Origin: Alkalihalobacillus sp. FSL W8-0930
Lineage (GTDB): Bacteria; Bacillota; Bacilli; Bacillales; Bacillaceae_D
Assembly: GCA_037965595.1 (NCBI GenBank)
Contig: CP150183.1
Location: 1,054,001-1,118,000, forward strand
DNA length: 64,000 nucleotides
Reading direction: 5' to 3'
Shown here: positions 20,706 to 29,879 of the stretch, in pieces
How positions within the stretch are numbered: the stretch's first letter is position 1
How the letters are laid out: each line of letters begins with the position of its first letter
Position numbers and translations under genes: made by a program
Notes under the pieces: model-generated
Databases searched by the model: none
Told to the model about the DNA's origin: nothing
The model's input: only the letters and a program-made list of their open reading frames with translations

Positions 20706-21811
20706 GGGGTATTATCTGGGGATTATTAAGAGATTCTATACGAAATCCGTGGGCACTTCTCTCTATGTATGCTCTCACAATTGCTTTTGTCTTTGTTTTA
20801 GGCAACACGGATTTATCTCCTGCTATTCGAATACCTGTTTATTCAGAAGAACTAAGCATAGTAGAGATTGAAGAAGCAGTGGAAGATTTGAACTGGGAAC
20901 AAAATCTAGCATTTGAAGTAACGCTGAAAGAAGATATTCAGGGAATCTTAGATAGACAATCGGCTGAGGCAGCGGTTGAACTAAATGAGGAGAGTTATTC
21001 CATCCTCGTTGCTAGAGATTCGTTTGTCATTGATTTTGTGGATTCACTTGTTCAATCATATTATATGAAAAAGCAATTTGCTGATGCTGCTGTAGACTCA
21101 GGTCTTGGAGAAAAAGAAGAGATCTTATATGAAATCCATGAGAGTGAGTCGCTTTTTCCTGCTAGTGTTAAAAGCTTTGAAGGAGAAAACTCTGAAAGCT
21201 GGGTTTATGACCAATCCTTACAATCGATCTTTGGTTTTTCACTATTCTTTGTTATTTATACAATTACATTTTCTATCTCATCCATCATCGAACAGAAGCA
21301 AAATGGTGTATGGGATCGTCTCATTCTTTCACCCGCTTCAAAATCAAGTATTTATTTGGGGAATTTAACGTTTAGCTTTTTAATAGGATACCTTCAAATT
21401 ATTCTAGTGTTTCTTCTATTTGCGACACTCTTTCAATATGATTTTCAAGGTGGACTTTTATTAAGTATGATTGTTGTGATTCCTTATGTATTTGCACTAG
21501 TCTCATTTGGCGTATTTATCAGTGGTATCCTTACGTCTACAAGGCAGCTTGGCGCGATCATTCCATTCATCGCTGTCAGCATGGCTATGCTTGGAGGTGC
21601 ATTTTGGCCAATTGAGATTGTTTCATCTAAGGTCATTTTAGCTCTCTCCTTTTTAAGTCCAATAACGTATGGAATGGACATGTTAAAAGGAGCAACACTA
21701 TACAATTGGGACTTTGAACAATTTTTGTTTCCGGCATCCGTCCTATTCTTTATGGGTGTGATTTTTATGGGCATTGGACTAAATTTAATGGAAAGAAGAT
21801 CCGTTCAATAG
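20702..21811 (+). CDS. lnrN: ABC-2 type permease subunit (LnrN-like)
   Basis: A 369-residue paralogue of the preceding permease with the same plan: N-terminal helix, extracytoplasmic domain, five C-terminal helices ending in NLMERRSVQ. ATG at 20702 overlaps the upstream TGA and follows AAGGGGGGG; the open frame upstream to 20672 is inside the previous gene. Last gene of the operon; repeat copy 3 begins 5 bp after its stop. Confidence 0.85.
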   Translation: MRGIIWGLLRDSIRNPWALLSMYALTIAFVFVLGNTDLSPAIRIPVYSEELSIVEIEEAVEDLNWEQNLAFEVTLKEDIQGILDRQSAEAAVELNEESYSILVARDSFVIDFVDSLVQSYYMKKQFADAAVDSGLGEKEEILYEIHESESLFPASVKSFEGENSESWVYDQSLQSIFGFSLFFVIYTITFSISSIIEQKQNGVWDRLILSPASKSSIYLGNLTFSFLIGYLQIILVFLLFATLFQYDFQGGLLLSMIVVIPYVFALVSFGVFISGILTSTRQLGAIIPFIAVSMAMLGGAFWPIEIVSSKVILALSFLSPITYGMDMLKGATLYNWDFEQFLFPASVLFFMGVIFMGIGLNLMERRSVQ

Positions 21812-21815
21812 TAAC

Positions 21816-21997
21816 AAAGAGACTGACACACAACTAAAAATCAATAAGAAAAAGGCGAATGATTCTACAATCGAATGATTCGCCTTTTTTGTTTTTAATA
21901 TTTTTGGAAGACGAGCGAGGGATTCTCCTGTAGCGGATTTTTTGCTAAGCTCGTGTTTTGCTAACCACACTAATATTATATCTCTGTCTCTTTTTTT
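21816..21997 (+). repeat. Intergenic repeat copy 3 (internally deleted)
   Basis: Deleted copy with the palindrome at 21851-21887 (loop TACAATC) and the right block GAGGGATTCTCCTGTAGCGGATT ending in CTGTCTCTTTTTTT. Relative to other copies the arm changes from AATGGCG/CGCCATT to AAAGGCG/CGCCTTT, a compensatory base-pair change. One G-G mismatch is present in the inner stem. The rest of the 380-bp gap holds the trehalose promoter. Confidence 0.85.
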
Positions 21998-22086
21998 ATG
22001 ATTCAAAAGAATTAGCGATTTAACAGGCCTTTTTAAGGGTATAGGAAGGCGACTTTATCGTCTTTGTCGAAAAAAGAAGATTTTAG

Positions 22087-22141
22087 TTGACTAATTTGTA
22101 TATACAAGTTAAGATGTAACCGTAATCATTTGTATATACAT
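22087..22141 (+). promoter_or_regulatory. tre promoter with two TreR-type operators
   Basis: TTGACT (22087-22092), 17-bp spacer, TAAGAT (22110-22115). The perfect palindrome TTGTATATACAA (22096-22107) fills the spacer, and a second site TTGTATATACAT (22130-22141) lies just downstream. This matches the TreR operator known from B. subtilis. TreR is encoded as the third gene of the operon. Confidence 0.85.
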
Positions 22142-22192
22142 GTTGATCATATGTTTAGTACGAGTTGAAGAATGATATAGGGGGGATAAACG

Positions 22193-23614
22193 ATGAGTGA
22201 GAACCGCAAGATTGCAAAAGACATACTTGAAGCAATTGGAGGGAAGGAAAACGTATCGTCAGCAACACACTGTGTGACAAGGCTGCGTCTTGTTTTACAT
22301 GATGAAAGTAAAGTAGACAAACAAGCATTAGAAGGTATTGATAAGGTAAAAGGATCATTTGCTGCGAATAACCAGTATCAAGTGATTCTTGGACAAGGTC
22401 TTGTTGATAAGGTCTATAATGAGTTTGTTTCTGAAGCGGGGATCTCAGAGTCAACGAAGGAAGAAACGAAGCAAGCATCGGCAGAGAAGATGAATCCGTT
22501 GCAACGAGCAGTAAAAGGACTTGCTGATATTTTTATTCCGATTTTACCAGCAATCATTACAGCAGGTTTGTTACTGGGTATTAACAATATTTTAGTAAAC
22601 GCAATTTTTACAGACCAACCATTAGTGGAGATGTATCCTCAGTGGGCAGGACTTGCTGAAATCATTAATACAATCGCAAGTACCGCCTTCGCGTTTTTAC
22701 CAGCATTAATTGGGTGGTCTGCGGTGAAGAAGTTTGGAGGAAGTCCACTTCTTGGTATTGTACTCGGACTCATTCTATGTCACCCTGATCTATTAAATGC
22801 AAACGGATACGCCGATGCAGTAGAGAATGGTACGGTTCCTTATTGGAATTTGTTTGGCTTTGATATTGCTGCAATGGGATACCAAGGACAAGTTCTACCA
22901 ATTCTTTTAGCATCGTATGTGCTCGCGAAGATTGAAAACTTTATGAAACGAATTACTCCGGATTCCATTCAGCTACTTGTGGTTGCTCCGGTTGCATTAC
23001 TTATTACTGGTTTCCTTGCATTCGTATTGATTGGTCCTGTAACCTTTGCAATAGGTAACAGTATCACGGATGTGTTTGTATTCTTATTTGATAAATTTGC
23101 AATTGTGGGCGGACTTATTTATGGTCTATTTTATGCACCACTTGTTATAACAGGTGTGCACCACACGTTCCTTGCAGTAGACTTTCAATTAATTGCGAGT
23201 CAGGGTGGTACATTCTTGTGGCCGATTCTGGTTATGTCAAACATCGCACAAGGTTCAGCAGCACTTGGTATGTATTTTGTATTAAAGAACCAAAAAACAA
23301 AAGGATTGTCGTTTGTCTCTTCTATCTCTGCTTACCTTGGAGTTACCGAGCCGGCGTTGTTTGGTGTAAACTTACGCTATCGCTTCCCGTTTATTTGCGC
23401 CATCATTGGTGCCGCGATTGCAGGAGCATGGGTAGCACTCAATGGTATTTTAGCTCCAGCGATTGGGGTAGGAGGTTTGCCAGGAATCCTTGCAATTGAA
23501 GGAACAAGAGGAAATTATATTAACTTTTCAATTGGGATGGCCATTGCAATTATCATTCCTTTAGTGGCTACTATAATTACAGCTCGCTTCCAGAAGAATT
23601 TAGACGAAAAATAA
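22193..23614 (+). CDS. treP: PTS trehalose-specific EIIBC component
   Basis: A 473-residue PTS permease: an N-terminal EIIB domain with the phospho-cysteine at residue 27 (THCVTRLR), then an EIIC domain with about ten helices (glucose superfamily). It imports trehalose as trehalose 6-phosphate, using an EIIA supplied in trans because none is fused. Assignment to trehalose rests on the adjacent phospho-glucosidase, TreR and TreR operators. Start ATG behind GGGGGGATAAACG. A hairpin at 23624-23660 separates it from treA. Confidence 0.93.
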   Translation: MSENRKIAKDILEAIGGKENVSSATHCVTRLRLVLHDESKVDKQALEGIDKVKGSFAANNQYQVILGQGLVDKVYNEFVSEAGISESTKEETKQASAEKMNPLQRAVKGLADIFIPILPAIITAGLLLGINNILVNAIFTDQPLVEMYPQWAGLAEIINTIASTAFAFLPALIGWSAVKKFGGSPLLGIVLGLILCHPDLLNANGYADAVENGTVPYWNLFGFDIAAMGYQGQVLPILLASYVLAKIENFMKRITPDSIQLLVVAPVALLITGFLAFVLIGPVTFAIGNSITDVFVFLFDKFAIVGGLIYGLFYAPLVITGVHHTFLAVDFQLIASQGGTFLWPILVMSNIAQGSAALGMYFVLKNQKTKGLSFVSSISAYLGVTEPALFGVNLRYRFPFICAIIGAAIAGAWVALNGILAPAIGVGGLPGILAIEGTRGNYINFSIGMAIAIIIPLVATIITARFQKNLDEK

Positions 23615-23623
23615 TGAAAATTA

Positions 23624-23660
23624 AAGAGGCCGCTTCGCAGATTCCTGCAAAGGCGGCTTT
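23624..23660 (+). promoter_or_regulatory. Intercistronic hairpin between treP and treA
   Basis: AGGCCGCTTCGCAG pairs imperfectly with CTGCAAAGGCGGCTT around a 4-nt loop, then CTTTCTT. It could be a partial terminator or an RNA-stability element lowering treA relative to treP. The weak T run makes full termination unlikely. Confidence 0.4.
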
Positions 23661-23683
23661 CTTACTTGAAAGGGTGTTTATGA

Positions 23684-25366
23684 ATGAAGGAATGGTGGAG
23701 AAAGTCCGTTGTGTATCAAATCTATCCAAAGAGCTTTAATGATACAACGGGAAACGGAGTCGGAGATTTTAAAGGAATTATTGAAAAGCTCGATTATTTG
23801 AAAAAGCTAGGAGTAGACGTCATTTGGTTAACTCCTGTTTATTCATCACCTCAACGAGATAATGGCTACGATATTAGTGATTACTACTCGATTCACGGTG
23901 AGTACGGGACGATGGAAGATTTCGAAGAGCTTTTAGATGAAACTCATAAAAGAGACATGAAACTGATCATGGACTTAGTAGTGAATCATTCATCTACAGA
24001 GCATGAGTGGTTTAAGCAGGCTTCTTCTTCAAAAGAGAATCAATACCGTGATTTTTATATTTGGAAGGATGCGGTGGATGGACAAGCTCCAACCAACTGG
24101 ATTTCCAAATTCGGAGGCTCGGCATGGAAGTGGGACGAGACGACTGAGCAGTTCTATCTGCATTTATTTGATGAAACACAAGGAGACCTTAACTGGGAAA
24201 ACGAAGAGGTGCGCAAGGAAGTCTATAAGCTGATGAAGTTCTGGTTTGAGAAGGGAATTGATGGTTTCCGGTTAGATGTGATTAACTTAATCTCAAAAGA
24301 TCAAGACTTTCCAAACGATGATGGATCGGTAGCACCTGGAGATGGGCGCAAATTCTACACAGATGGACCGCGTGTTCACGAGTATCTTCAAGAAATGAAT
24401 CGGGAAGTCCTTTCCCCGTACCAGGCCATGACTGTAGGCGAAATGTCATCAACGACATTAGAACATTGTATTAAGTACTCGCACCCCGACCGAAATGAAC
24501 TAAGCATGACATTCAATTTCCACCATCTAAAGGTCGATTATCCAAACGGTGAAAAATGGGCACTTGGTGAAATGGATTTTCTCGCTTTAAAACAGATACT
24601 GTCTAAATGGCAGGTGGGTATGCATGAAGGTGGTGGCTGGAATGCATTGTTCTGGTGTAACCATGATCAGCCTAGAGTTGTAAGTCGCTACGGGAATGAC
24701 GGACAGTATCATAAGGAATCTGCGAAGATGCTTGCCACAGTCATCCATATGATGCAAGGGACACCGTATATTTATCAAGGAGAAGAGTTTGGAATGACCA
24801 ATCCTAAATTTGAGACCATTGATGAATATCGTGATGTTGAAACGTTAAATATGTATGAAGAATTAAAAGAAGCACAACTCGATGAAGCGACAATTATGGA
24901 GATTATTAAGCAAAAGTCTCGCGATAACTCACGCACACCAGTCCAATGGAATCAAAAGCCAAACGGTGGGTTCACGACAGGTACTCCGTGGATCAATGTG
25001 GCCGACAACTATAAGGAAATCAATGCTGTAGAAGCTCTTAGTGATCCGAATTCCATCTTCTATTATTATCAAAAGCTGGTTGATCTAAGAAAGACTCATG
25101 ATATTATTACATTTGGAGACTACCAGCTGATACACGCTGACCACCAGCAGGTATTTGCGTACGTGCGACAGTGGCAGGATGAAAAGGCATTGGTATTGGC
25201 TAACTTTTATGAGCAACCTGTAACCATCGATCTTCCAGATTGGATAAACGAGGAGGATGCGAAAGTTCTGCTTTCGAATTATGAGCAATTAAGTAAGCCA
25301 AGTCAAGAAATGACATTACGACCTTACGAAGCAGTGGTGTATCATGTTCAGACGTCTTCATCATGA
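23684..25366 (+). CDS. treA: Trehalose-6-phosphate hydrolase (phospho-alpha-1,1-glucosidase)
   Basis: A 560-residue GH13 enzyme splitting trehalose 6-phosphate into glucose and glucose 6-phosphate (EC 3.2.1.93). GH13 regions are visible: DLVVNHSS (I), GFRLDVINLISKD with the nucleophile aspartate (II), the general-acid region TVGEMSS (III) and FWCNHDQPR (IV). No signal peptide, as expected for a cytosolic phospho-sugar hydrolase. Second gene of the treP-treA-treR operon; start ATG at 23684 after GAAAGGG. Confidence 0.94.
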   Translation: MKEWWRKSVVYQIYPKSFNDTTGNGVGDFKGIIEKLDYLKKLGVDVIWLTPVYSSPQRDNGYDISDYYSIHGEYGTMEDFEELLDETHKRDMKLIMDLVVNHSSTEHEWFKQASSSKENQYRDFYIWKDAVDGQAPTNWISKFGGSAWKWDETTEQFYLHLFDETQGDLNWENEEVRKEVYKLMKFWFEKGIDGFRLDVINLISKDQDFPNDDGSVAPGDGRKFYTDGPRVHEYLQEMNREVLSPYQAMTVGEMSSTTLEHCIKYSHPDRNELSMTFNFHHLKVDYPNGEKWALGEMDFLALKQILSKWQVGMHEGGGWNALFWCNHDQPRVVSRYGNDGQYHKESAKMLATVIHMMQGTPYIYQGEEFGMTNPKFETIDEYRDVETLNMYEELKEAQLDEATIMEIIKQKSRDNSRTPVQWNQKPNGGFTTGTPWINVADNYKEINAVEALSDPNSIFYYYQKLVDLRKTHDIITFGDYQLIHADHQQVFAYVRQWQDEKALVLANFYEQPVTIDLPDWINEEDAKVLLSNYEQLSKPSQEMTLRPYEAVVYHVQTSSS

Positions 25367-25388
25367 AGAATAAGAACAGGCGGTGTTT

Positions 25389-26108
25389 GTGTTGAAAAGC
25401 AAATTCCAATGGGTATACGAGGAGCTGGCAAACCAGATTCAAACAGGGAAGTGGAAGCCAAAAGAGCTTCTTCCATCAGAATTAGAGCTAGTTAAAACCT
25501 ACGATGCCTCGAGGGAGACCATTCGAAAGGCATTAAAGCTATTATCAGAGCGTGGGTATATTCAAAAAATACAAGGAAAAGGATCGGTCGTACTCGATCG
25601 ATCTAAGATTGATTTTCCTTTTTCGGGTGTATCAAGCTTTAAAGAGCTGAGCGAACGCATGAGTATGGATGTAGAAACAAAAGTTGTTGCATTTAATGAG
25701 ATAACTCCTGATCTTGATTTACAGGACAAGCTGCAGCTAACAAGTGAACAAAAGGCCTTGCGTATCAAACGCGTACGTAAGGTTGATGGGGAACGGGTCA
25801 TCTTAGATAAGGATGACCTTGTTCAATCCGTAGTACCAGGTCTTACAGCGAAAATAAGTGAGAGCTCAATCTATGAATATATAGAAGGAACGCTTGGACT
25901 TGTGATTAGCTTTGCAAAGAAAGAGATTGTAGTAGAAGAACCGACGGAAGAGGATCTTGAACTACTAGACATGGAAGGATTCCAAAACATCGTTGTTGTT
26001 CGCGGGAGAACTTACTTAGATGACGCACGGATTTTCCAATATACTGAATCAAGGCACCGACCTGATAAGTTCCGCTTTGTTAATTTTGCGAGACGAGAGA
26101 AGCTATAA
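25389..26108 (+). CDS. treR: Trehalose operon repressor, GntR family
   Basis: About 239 residues: N-terminal winged HTH (LPSELELVKTYDASRETIRKALKLLSERGYIQ) and a UTRA effector domain ending in YTESRHRPDKFRFVNFARR, very like B. subtilis TreR. It should repress its own operon through the two TTGTATATACAA-type sites upstream of treP and be released by trehalose 6-phosphate. GTG 25389 and TTG 25392 are both plausible starts behind AGGCGG; a further GTG at 25383 overlaps that site. It lies 22 bp after treA. Confidence 0.92.
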   Translation: MLKSKFQWVYEELANQIQTGKWKPKELLPSELELVKTYDASRETIRKALKLLSERGYIQKIQGKGSVVLDRSKIDFPFSGVSSFKELSERMSMDVETKVVAFNEITPDLDLQDKLQLTSEQKALRIKRVRKVDGERVILDKDDLVQSVVPGLTAKISESSIYEYIEGTLGLVISFAKKEIVVEEPTEEDLELLDMEGFQNIVVVRGRTYLDDARIFQYTESRHRPDKFRFVNFARREKL

Positions 26109-26179
26109 GCACAAAAGTAGGCGAGCACGTAATTAAGCGGTATAATGCAGACAGATACTTGATTACAGGAGGTTAGCGT

Positions 26180-26656
26180 ATGTCTGTCTATGATTTCTCA
26201 GTGAAGTCTTCCAAAGGGGAAGAAATTCAACTGTCTAAGTATGAGGGTAAAGCATTACTAATTGTGAATACCGCTACAAAATGTGGGTTTGCACCACAGT
26301 TTGACGGTCTGGAAAAGCTTCATCAAGAATATGCAGACCAAGGGTTTGAAGTGCTAGGCTTTCCGTGCAACCAATTCATGAATCAAGAGCCTGTTGAAGA
26401 TGATGAAATGGAAAACGTGTGTAAGGTTAATTTTGGTGTAAGCTTTCCTTTATTTGCAAAGGTTGATGTGAATGGAAGCGACGCACACCCTCTTTATCAA
26501 TATCTTAAAAAAGAGAAAAAAGGCACAATTGGTTCTGATGTAAAATGGAATTTCACAAAATTCCTTGTGAACCAGCAAGGGGAAGTAATTGAGCGTTTCG
26601 CCCCTACAACAAAGCCTGAGAAGATTGAACCTGAGATCAAAAAGCTTTTAAAATAA
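26180..26656 (+). CDS. bsaA: Glutathione peroxidase-family thiol peroxidase
   Basis: A 158-residue GPx-fold protein with the peroxidatic cysteine (not selenocysteine) at residue 35 in NTATKCGF, the FPCNQF motif near 61-66 and WNFTKF near 124. Firmicute members of this family usually use thioredoxin rather than glutathione to reduce peroxides. Single gene with its own terminator at 26674. It precedes nos, and a shared role in oxidative defence is possible but only suggested by adjacency. Confidence 0.9.
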   Translation: MSVYDFSVKSSKGEEIQLSKYEGKALLIVNTATKCGFAPQFDGLEKLHQEYADQGFEVLGFPCNQFMNQEPVEDDEMENVCKVNFGVSFPLFAKVDVNGSDAHPLYQYLKKEKKGTIGSDVKWNFTKFLVNQQGEVIERFAPTTKPEKIEPEIKKLLK

Positions 26657-26673
26657 CGTTGATAGACGAATGG

Positions 26674-26710
26674 CTGTGCGGACACCCTAGGTGAATGCAC
26701 AGTTTTTTTT
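26674..26710 (+). terminator. Terminator after the peroxidase gene
   Basis: CTGTGC (26674-26679) pairs with GCACAG (26697-26702), with an inner CACC/GGTG stem, followed by eight Ts. Confidence 0.8.
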
Positions 26711-26723
26711 AAGGAGGTAAGGG

Positions 26724-27818
26724 ATGATGAACGACCAAAGTGAAAGGTATGATCAAGCAGAAGATTTTCTCAATCAGTGTTATAGTGAATTAGGGAAAAC
26801 GAAAGATGAACTCCTTGATCGATTAAATCAAGTGAAGGATGAAATTCAACAATCAGGTGAATACACCCATACATATGAAGAATTAATACATGGAGCGAGG
26901 ATGGCTTGGCGTAACAGCAATCGCTGCATTGGACGCTTCTTCTGGGAAACGTTAAAGGTTATTGATGCCAGAGAGTGTAACGATGAGGAATCGATGGCTC
27001 GTGCACTGTTTGATCATATTAAAAAAGCAACTAACAGCGGCAGTATCGTCCCTTACTTAACGGCTTTTTACCCTACTCATAAAAAGGGGAAGATCCGCAT
27101 ATGGAATCATCAACTTATTCGTTATGCAGGCTATGTGGCTGAAGATGGTACAATAATAGGAGACCCAGCTTCCGTAGATTTTACAAACGTTTGTCAAAAG
27201 CTTGGATGGGAAGGTAAAGGGAGTTCATTTGATATCCTCCCGTTAGTGATACAGCTTGGAGAAAATCGACCGTCACTATTCCCCATCCCAGATGAACTCA
27301 TTTTAGAGGTGCCTTTAACTCACCCAACAAATCCTTCGTTTAAATCGCTTGAATTAAAGTGGTATGCCCTTCCTATTATTTCTGATATGAAGCTAGTGAT
27401 TGGAGGAATTGAATACACTGCTGCGCCTTTTAATGGATGGTATATGGGAACGGAAATTGGTGCGCGGAATCTTGCGGACACCGACCGTTATAATATGCTG
27501 CCCCGTGTAGCTGAGGTGTTTCATTTGGACAGGTCAAGAGAATATACACTTTGGCGTGATGAGGCGTTAATTGAATTAAATAAGGCTGTTTTGTTTTCGT
27601 TCAAACAGGCAGGTGTAAGTATTGTTGACCATCATACGGCTGCTAAACAGTTTGAGCGTTTTGAAAAGAGAGAGCAGGATATAGGTAGAAAGGTTACGGG
27701 GAAATGGTCATGGCTGATCCCACCCATTAGTCCTGCTACTACACATATTTTTAGAAAAGGGTATAAGGATGATAGAGTGTTACCGAATTATTTTTATCAG
27801 CCCGTACCGTATAAGTAA
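26724..27818 (+). CDS. nos: Bacterial nitric oxide synthase oxygenase
   Basis: A 364-residue NOS oxygenase domain protein that makes nitric oxide from arginine (EC 1.14.14.47). The haem-ligand cysteine is near residue 68 in WRNSNRCIGR; the substrate region FNGWYMGTEIGARNL is present. As in other Bacillus enzymes there is no fused reductase, so electrons come from cellular flavodoxin or similar partners. Start ATG 26724 (or 26727) after AAGGAGGTAAG, 14 bp past the previous terminator. In Bacillus NO protects against oxidants and antibiotics. Confidence 0.96.
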   Translation: MMNDQSERYDQAEDFLNQCYSELGKTKDELLDRLNQVKDEIQQSGEYTHTYEELIHGARMAWRNSNRCIGRFFWETLKVIDARECNDEESMARALFDHIKKATNSGSIVPYLTAFYPTHKKGKIRIWNHQLIRYAGYVAEDGTIIGDPASVDFTNVCQKLGWEGKGSSFDILPLVIQLGENRPSLFPIPDELILEVPLTHPTNPSFKSLELKWYALPIISDMKLVIGGIEYTAAPFNGWYMGTEIGARNLADTDRYNMLPRVAEVFHLDRSREYTLWRDEALIELNKAVLFSFKQAGVSIVDHHTAAKQFERFEKREQDIGRKVTGKWSWLIPPISPATTHIFRKGYKDDRVLPNYFYQPVPYK

Positions 27819-27836
27819 AAGGAGGCAGGAGCATAG

Positions 27837-29729
27837 ATGAGCATCTTGCGTGTTGAAAACCTGCATAAAACATTTGGAGAGAAAACGTTATTTGACCACC
27901 TTTCCTTTACTATAGAAGAAAAAGAGCGAATCGGCCTAATTGGTGTAAATGGAACAGGGAAGTCAACATTACTAAAAGTACTTGCTGGACTTGAAGGGGC
28001 AGAAGAGGTTAATCTTTTTCATTCGAATGACTTTTCCGTTACATATTTGCCTCAGCAACCGGATTTAACAGAGAATCGGACGATATTAGAGCAAATTTAT
28101 TATGGGGAATCCGTCATCATGAAGGCAATGCGAGCGTACGAACAAGCCCTGATTGATCTTGAAAAACAACCAGAAAGTGAAAAGGTTCAAAATCGCTTCA
28201 TGACTGCTCAACAGAAAATGGACCAGGAATCTGCATGGGAAGCCAATACAACGGCTAAAACGATTCTTTCCAAGCTAGGGATTCGCGATGTTAGTCAAAA
28301 GATTGGCTCGCTTTCTGGTGGACAGAAAAAACGTGTGGCCATCGCAGAAGCATTAATTCGCCCCGCAGATCTGTTATTACTTGATGAACCGACCAACCAC
28401 TTAGATCACGAAACCGTTGAATGGTTAGAAGGATATTTGGCGAACTATAAAGGGGCGCTAATTATTATTACGCACGATCGCTACTTTCTAAATCGTGTAA
28501 CAAATCAAATGTATGAGCTTGACCAGGGCAAACTCTTCCAATATGAAGGAAACTTTGAAACCTATCTGCAGAAACGAGCAGAACGCGAAGAGATGGAGCA
28601 AGTGGCAGAAAGTAAGCGCCAAAATCTTCTTAGACGTGAGCTTGAATGGTTAAGACGAGGAGCTAAAGCCAGAACAACGAAACAAAAAGCGCGAGTACAG
28701 CGGGCAGAAGGCCTCAGAGACGAGGCCGGCCTTAGTAAAAAACAAGATCTTGATTTCTCGATTGGCTCAGATCGCCTAGGCAATGATGTTATAGAGCTTA
28801 AACAGGTTGGAAAGTCATATAAGAACCGTGTACTTTTCCGCGATGTTGATTATTTAGTCGTTCCACATCAAAGACTTGGTATCATTGGATCAAACGGTAC
28901 AGGCAAAACCACGCTTCTGAATATCATGGCTGGAAGAATTGCGGCTGATACAGGAGAAGTTAGTAGGGGATCAACCGTTAAGATCGGATACTACACCCAG
29001 GATGATCAAGAGATTGATGGGGAGCTGAAAGTTATTGAATATATTAAGGAAGTGGCTGAGGTTGTGTATACAGCGGATGGGCAAAATGTCACGGCTGAGC
29101 AAATGCTCGAACGTTTCCTTTTCCCAAGAAGTATGCAATGGACGTATATCAGACGACTATCAGGCGGGGAGAAGCGTCGTCTTTATCTATTAAAGGTATT
29201 GATGGGCGAACCAAATGTACTCTTTTTGGATGAGCCGACAAATGACTTAGACATTCAAACACTTTCTGTATTAGAGGATTACATTGATCAGTTTCCAGGC
29301 GTAGTTATTACCGTATCGCACGATCGCTATTTCTTAGATAAAGTTGTGGATCATCTCCTTTATCTGAATGGTGATGGAAACGTTGAACGTTTTCAAGGAG
29401 ATTACTCCGAGTTTCTGAAGCAAAAGCAAGAACAAGAGGCTAGCCAGATCTCGGTAGCTGCTGAAACAAACTCAAAAGGTAAAGTAAAGACTCAACAATC
29501 TCGCAGACTCACCTATAAAGAAAAGCAAGATTGGGAAAGCATTGAAGGAAAAATGGAAGACCTCGAACAAAAAATAACCGAGGTTGAACAAGCAATTGAA
29601 GCGGCTGGAAGTGACTATACCGAAATAGAAAAACGCCTTGCTGAAAAGCAACAGCTTGAAAGTGAGCTGGAGGCGGCAATGGATCGTTGGACAGAGCTGT
29701 CTGAACTAGTAGAAGGACTAAAAGAATAG
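27837..29729 (+). CDS. yfmR: ABC-F family ribosome-associated ATPase YfmR
   Basis: A 630-residue soluble protein with two ABC domains and no membrane segments: Walker A GVNGTGKST and GSNGTGKTT, signatures LSGGQKKR and LSGGEKRR, Walker B LLLDEPTNHLD and LFLDEPTNDLD. A charged interdomain linker and a C-terminal coiled coil (about 550-630) identify the Uup/YfmR branch of ABC-F. YfmR acts at the ribosome and helps resolve stalled elongation. It starts 18 bp after nos, with AAAGGAGGCAGG, so the two may be cotranscribed. Confidence 0.9.
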   Translation: MSILRVENLHKTFGEKTLFDHLSFTIEEKERIGLIGVNGTGKSTLLKVLAGLEGAEEVNLFHSNDFSVTYLPQQPDLTENRTILEQIYYGESVIMKAMRAYEQALIDLEKQPESEKVQNRFMTAQQKMDQESAWEANTTAKTILSKLGIRDVSQKIGSLSGGQKKRVAIAEALIRPADLLLLDEPTNHLDHETVEWLEGYLANYKGALIIITHDRYFLNRVTNQMYELDQGKLFQYEGNFETYLQKRAEREEMEQVAESKRQNLLRRELEWLRRGAKARTTKQKARVQRAEGLRDEAGLSKKQDLDFSIGSDRLGNDVIELKQVGKSYKNRVLFRDVDYLVVPHQRLGIIGSNGTGKTTLLNIMAGRIAADTGEVSRGSTVKIGYYTQDDQEIDGELKVIEYIKEVAEVVYTADGQNVTAEQMLERFLFPRSMQWTYIRRLSGGEKRRLYLLKVLMGEPNVLFLDEPTNDLDIQTLSVLEDYIDQFPGVVITVSHDRYFLDKVVDHLLYLNGDGNVERFQGDYSEFLKQKQEQEASQISVAAETNSKGKVKTQQSRRLTYKEKQDWESIEGKMEDLEQKITEVEQAIEAAGSDYTEIEKRLAEKQQLESELEAAMDRWTELSELVEGLKE

Positions 29730-29736
29730 ATCGTAA

Positions 29737-29770
29737 ACAAAGTGGTTTCACTCTGAACCACTTTGTTTTT
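29737..29770 (+). terminator. Terminator after yfmR
   Basis: Perfect 11-bp stem ACAAAGTGGTT (29737-29747) with AACCACTTTGT (29756-29766) and five Ts. Confidence 0.88.
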
Positions 29771-29821
29771 ATGTGAACTTGGATGAAAATTATGACAATG
29801 AGTGTTTTTGAATAATTTTGA

Positions 29822-29850
29822 TTGATTATGACTGTTTAAAAGGGTATACT
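29822..29850 (+). promoter_or_regulatory. Sigma-A promoter of the fru operon
   Basis: TTGATT (29822-29827), 17-bp spacer, TATACT (29845-29850). The region upstream repeats ATTATGAC and TTGATTGATTATGA-like words, suitable as FruR sites, but the operator cannot be fixed from one sequence. Confidence 0.65.
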
Positions 29851-29879
29851 AATTTCGACGAGAGATAGGAGTGTGCATT

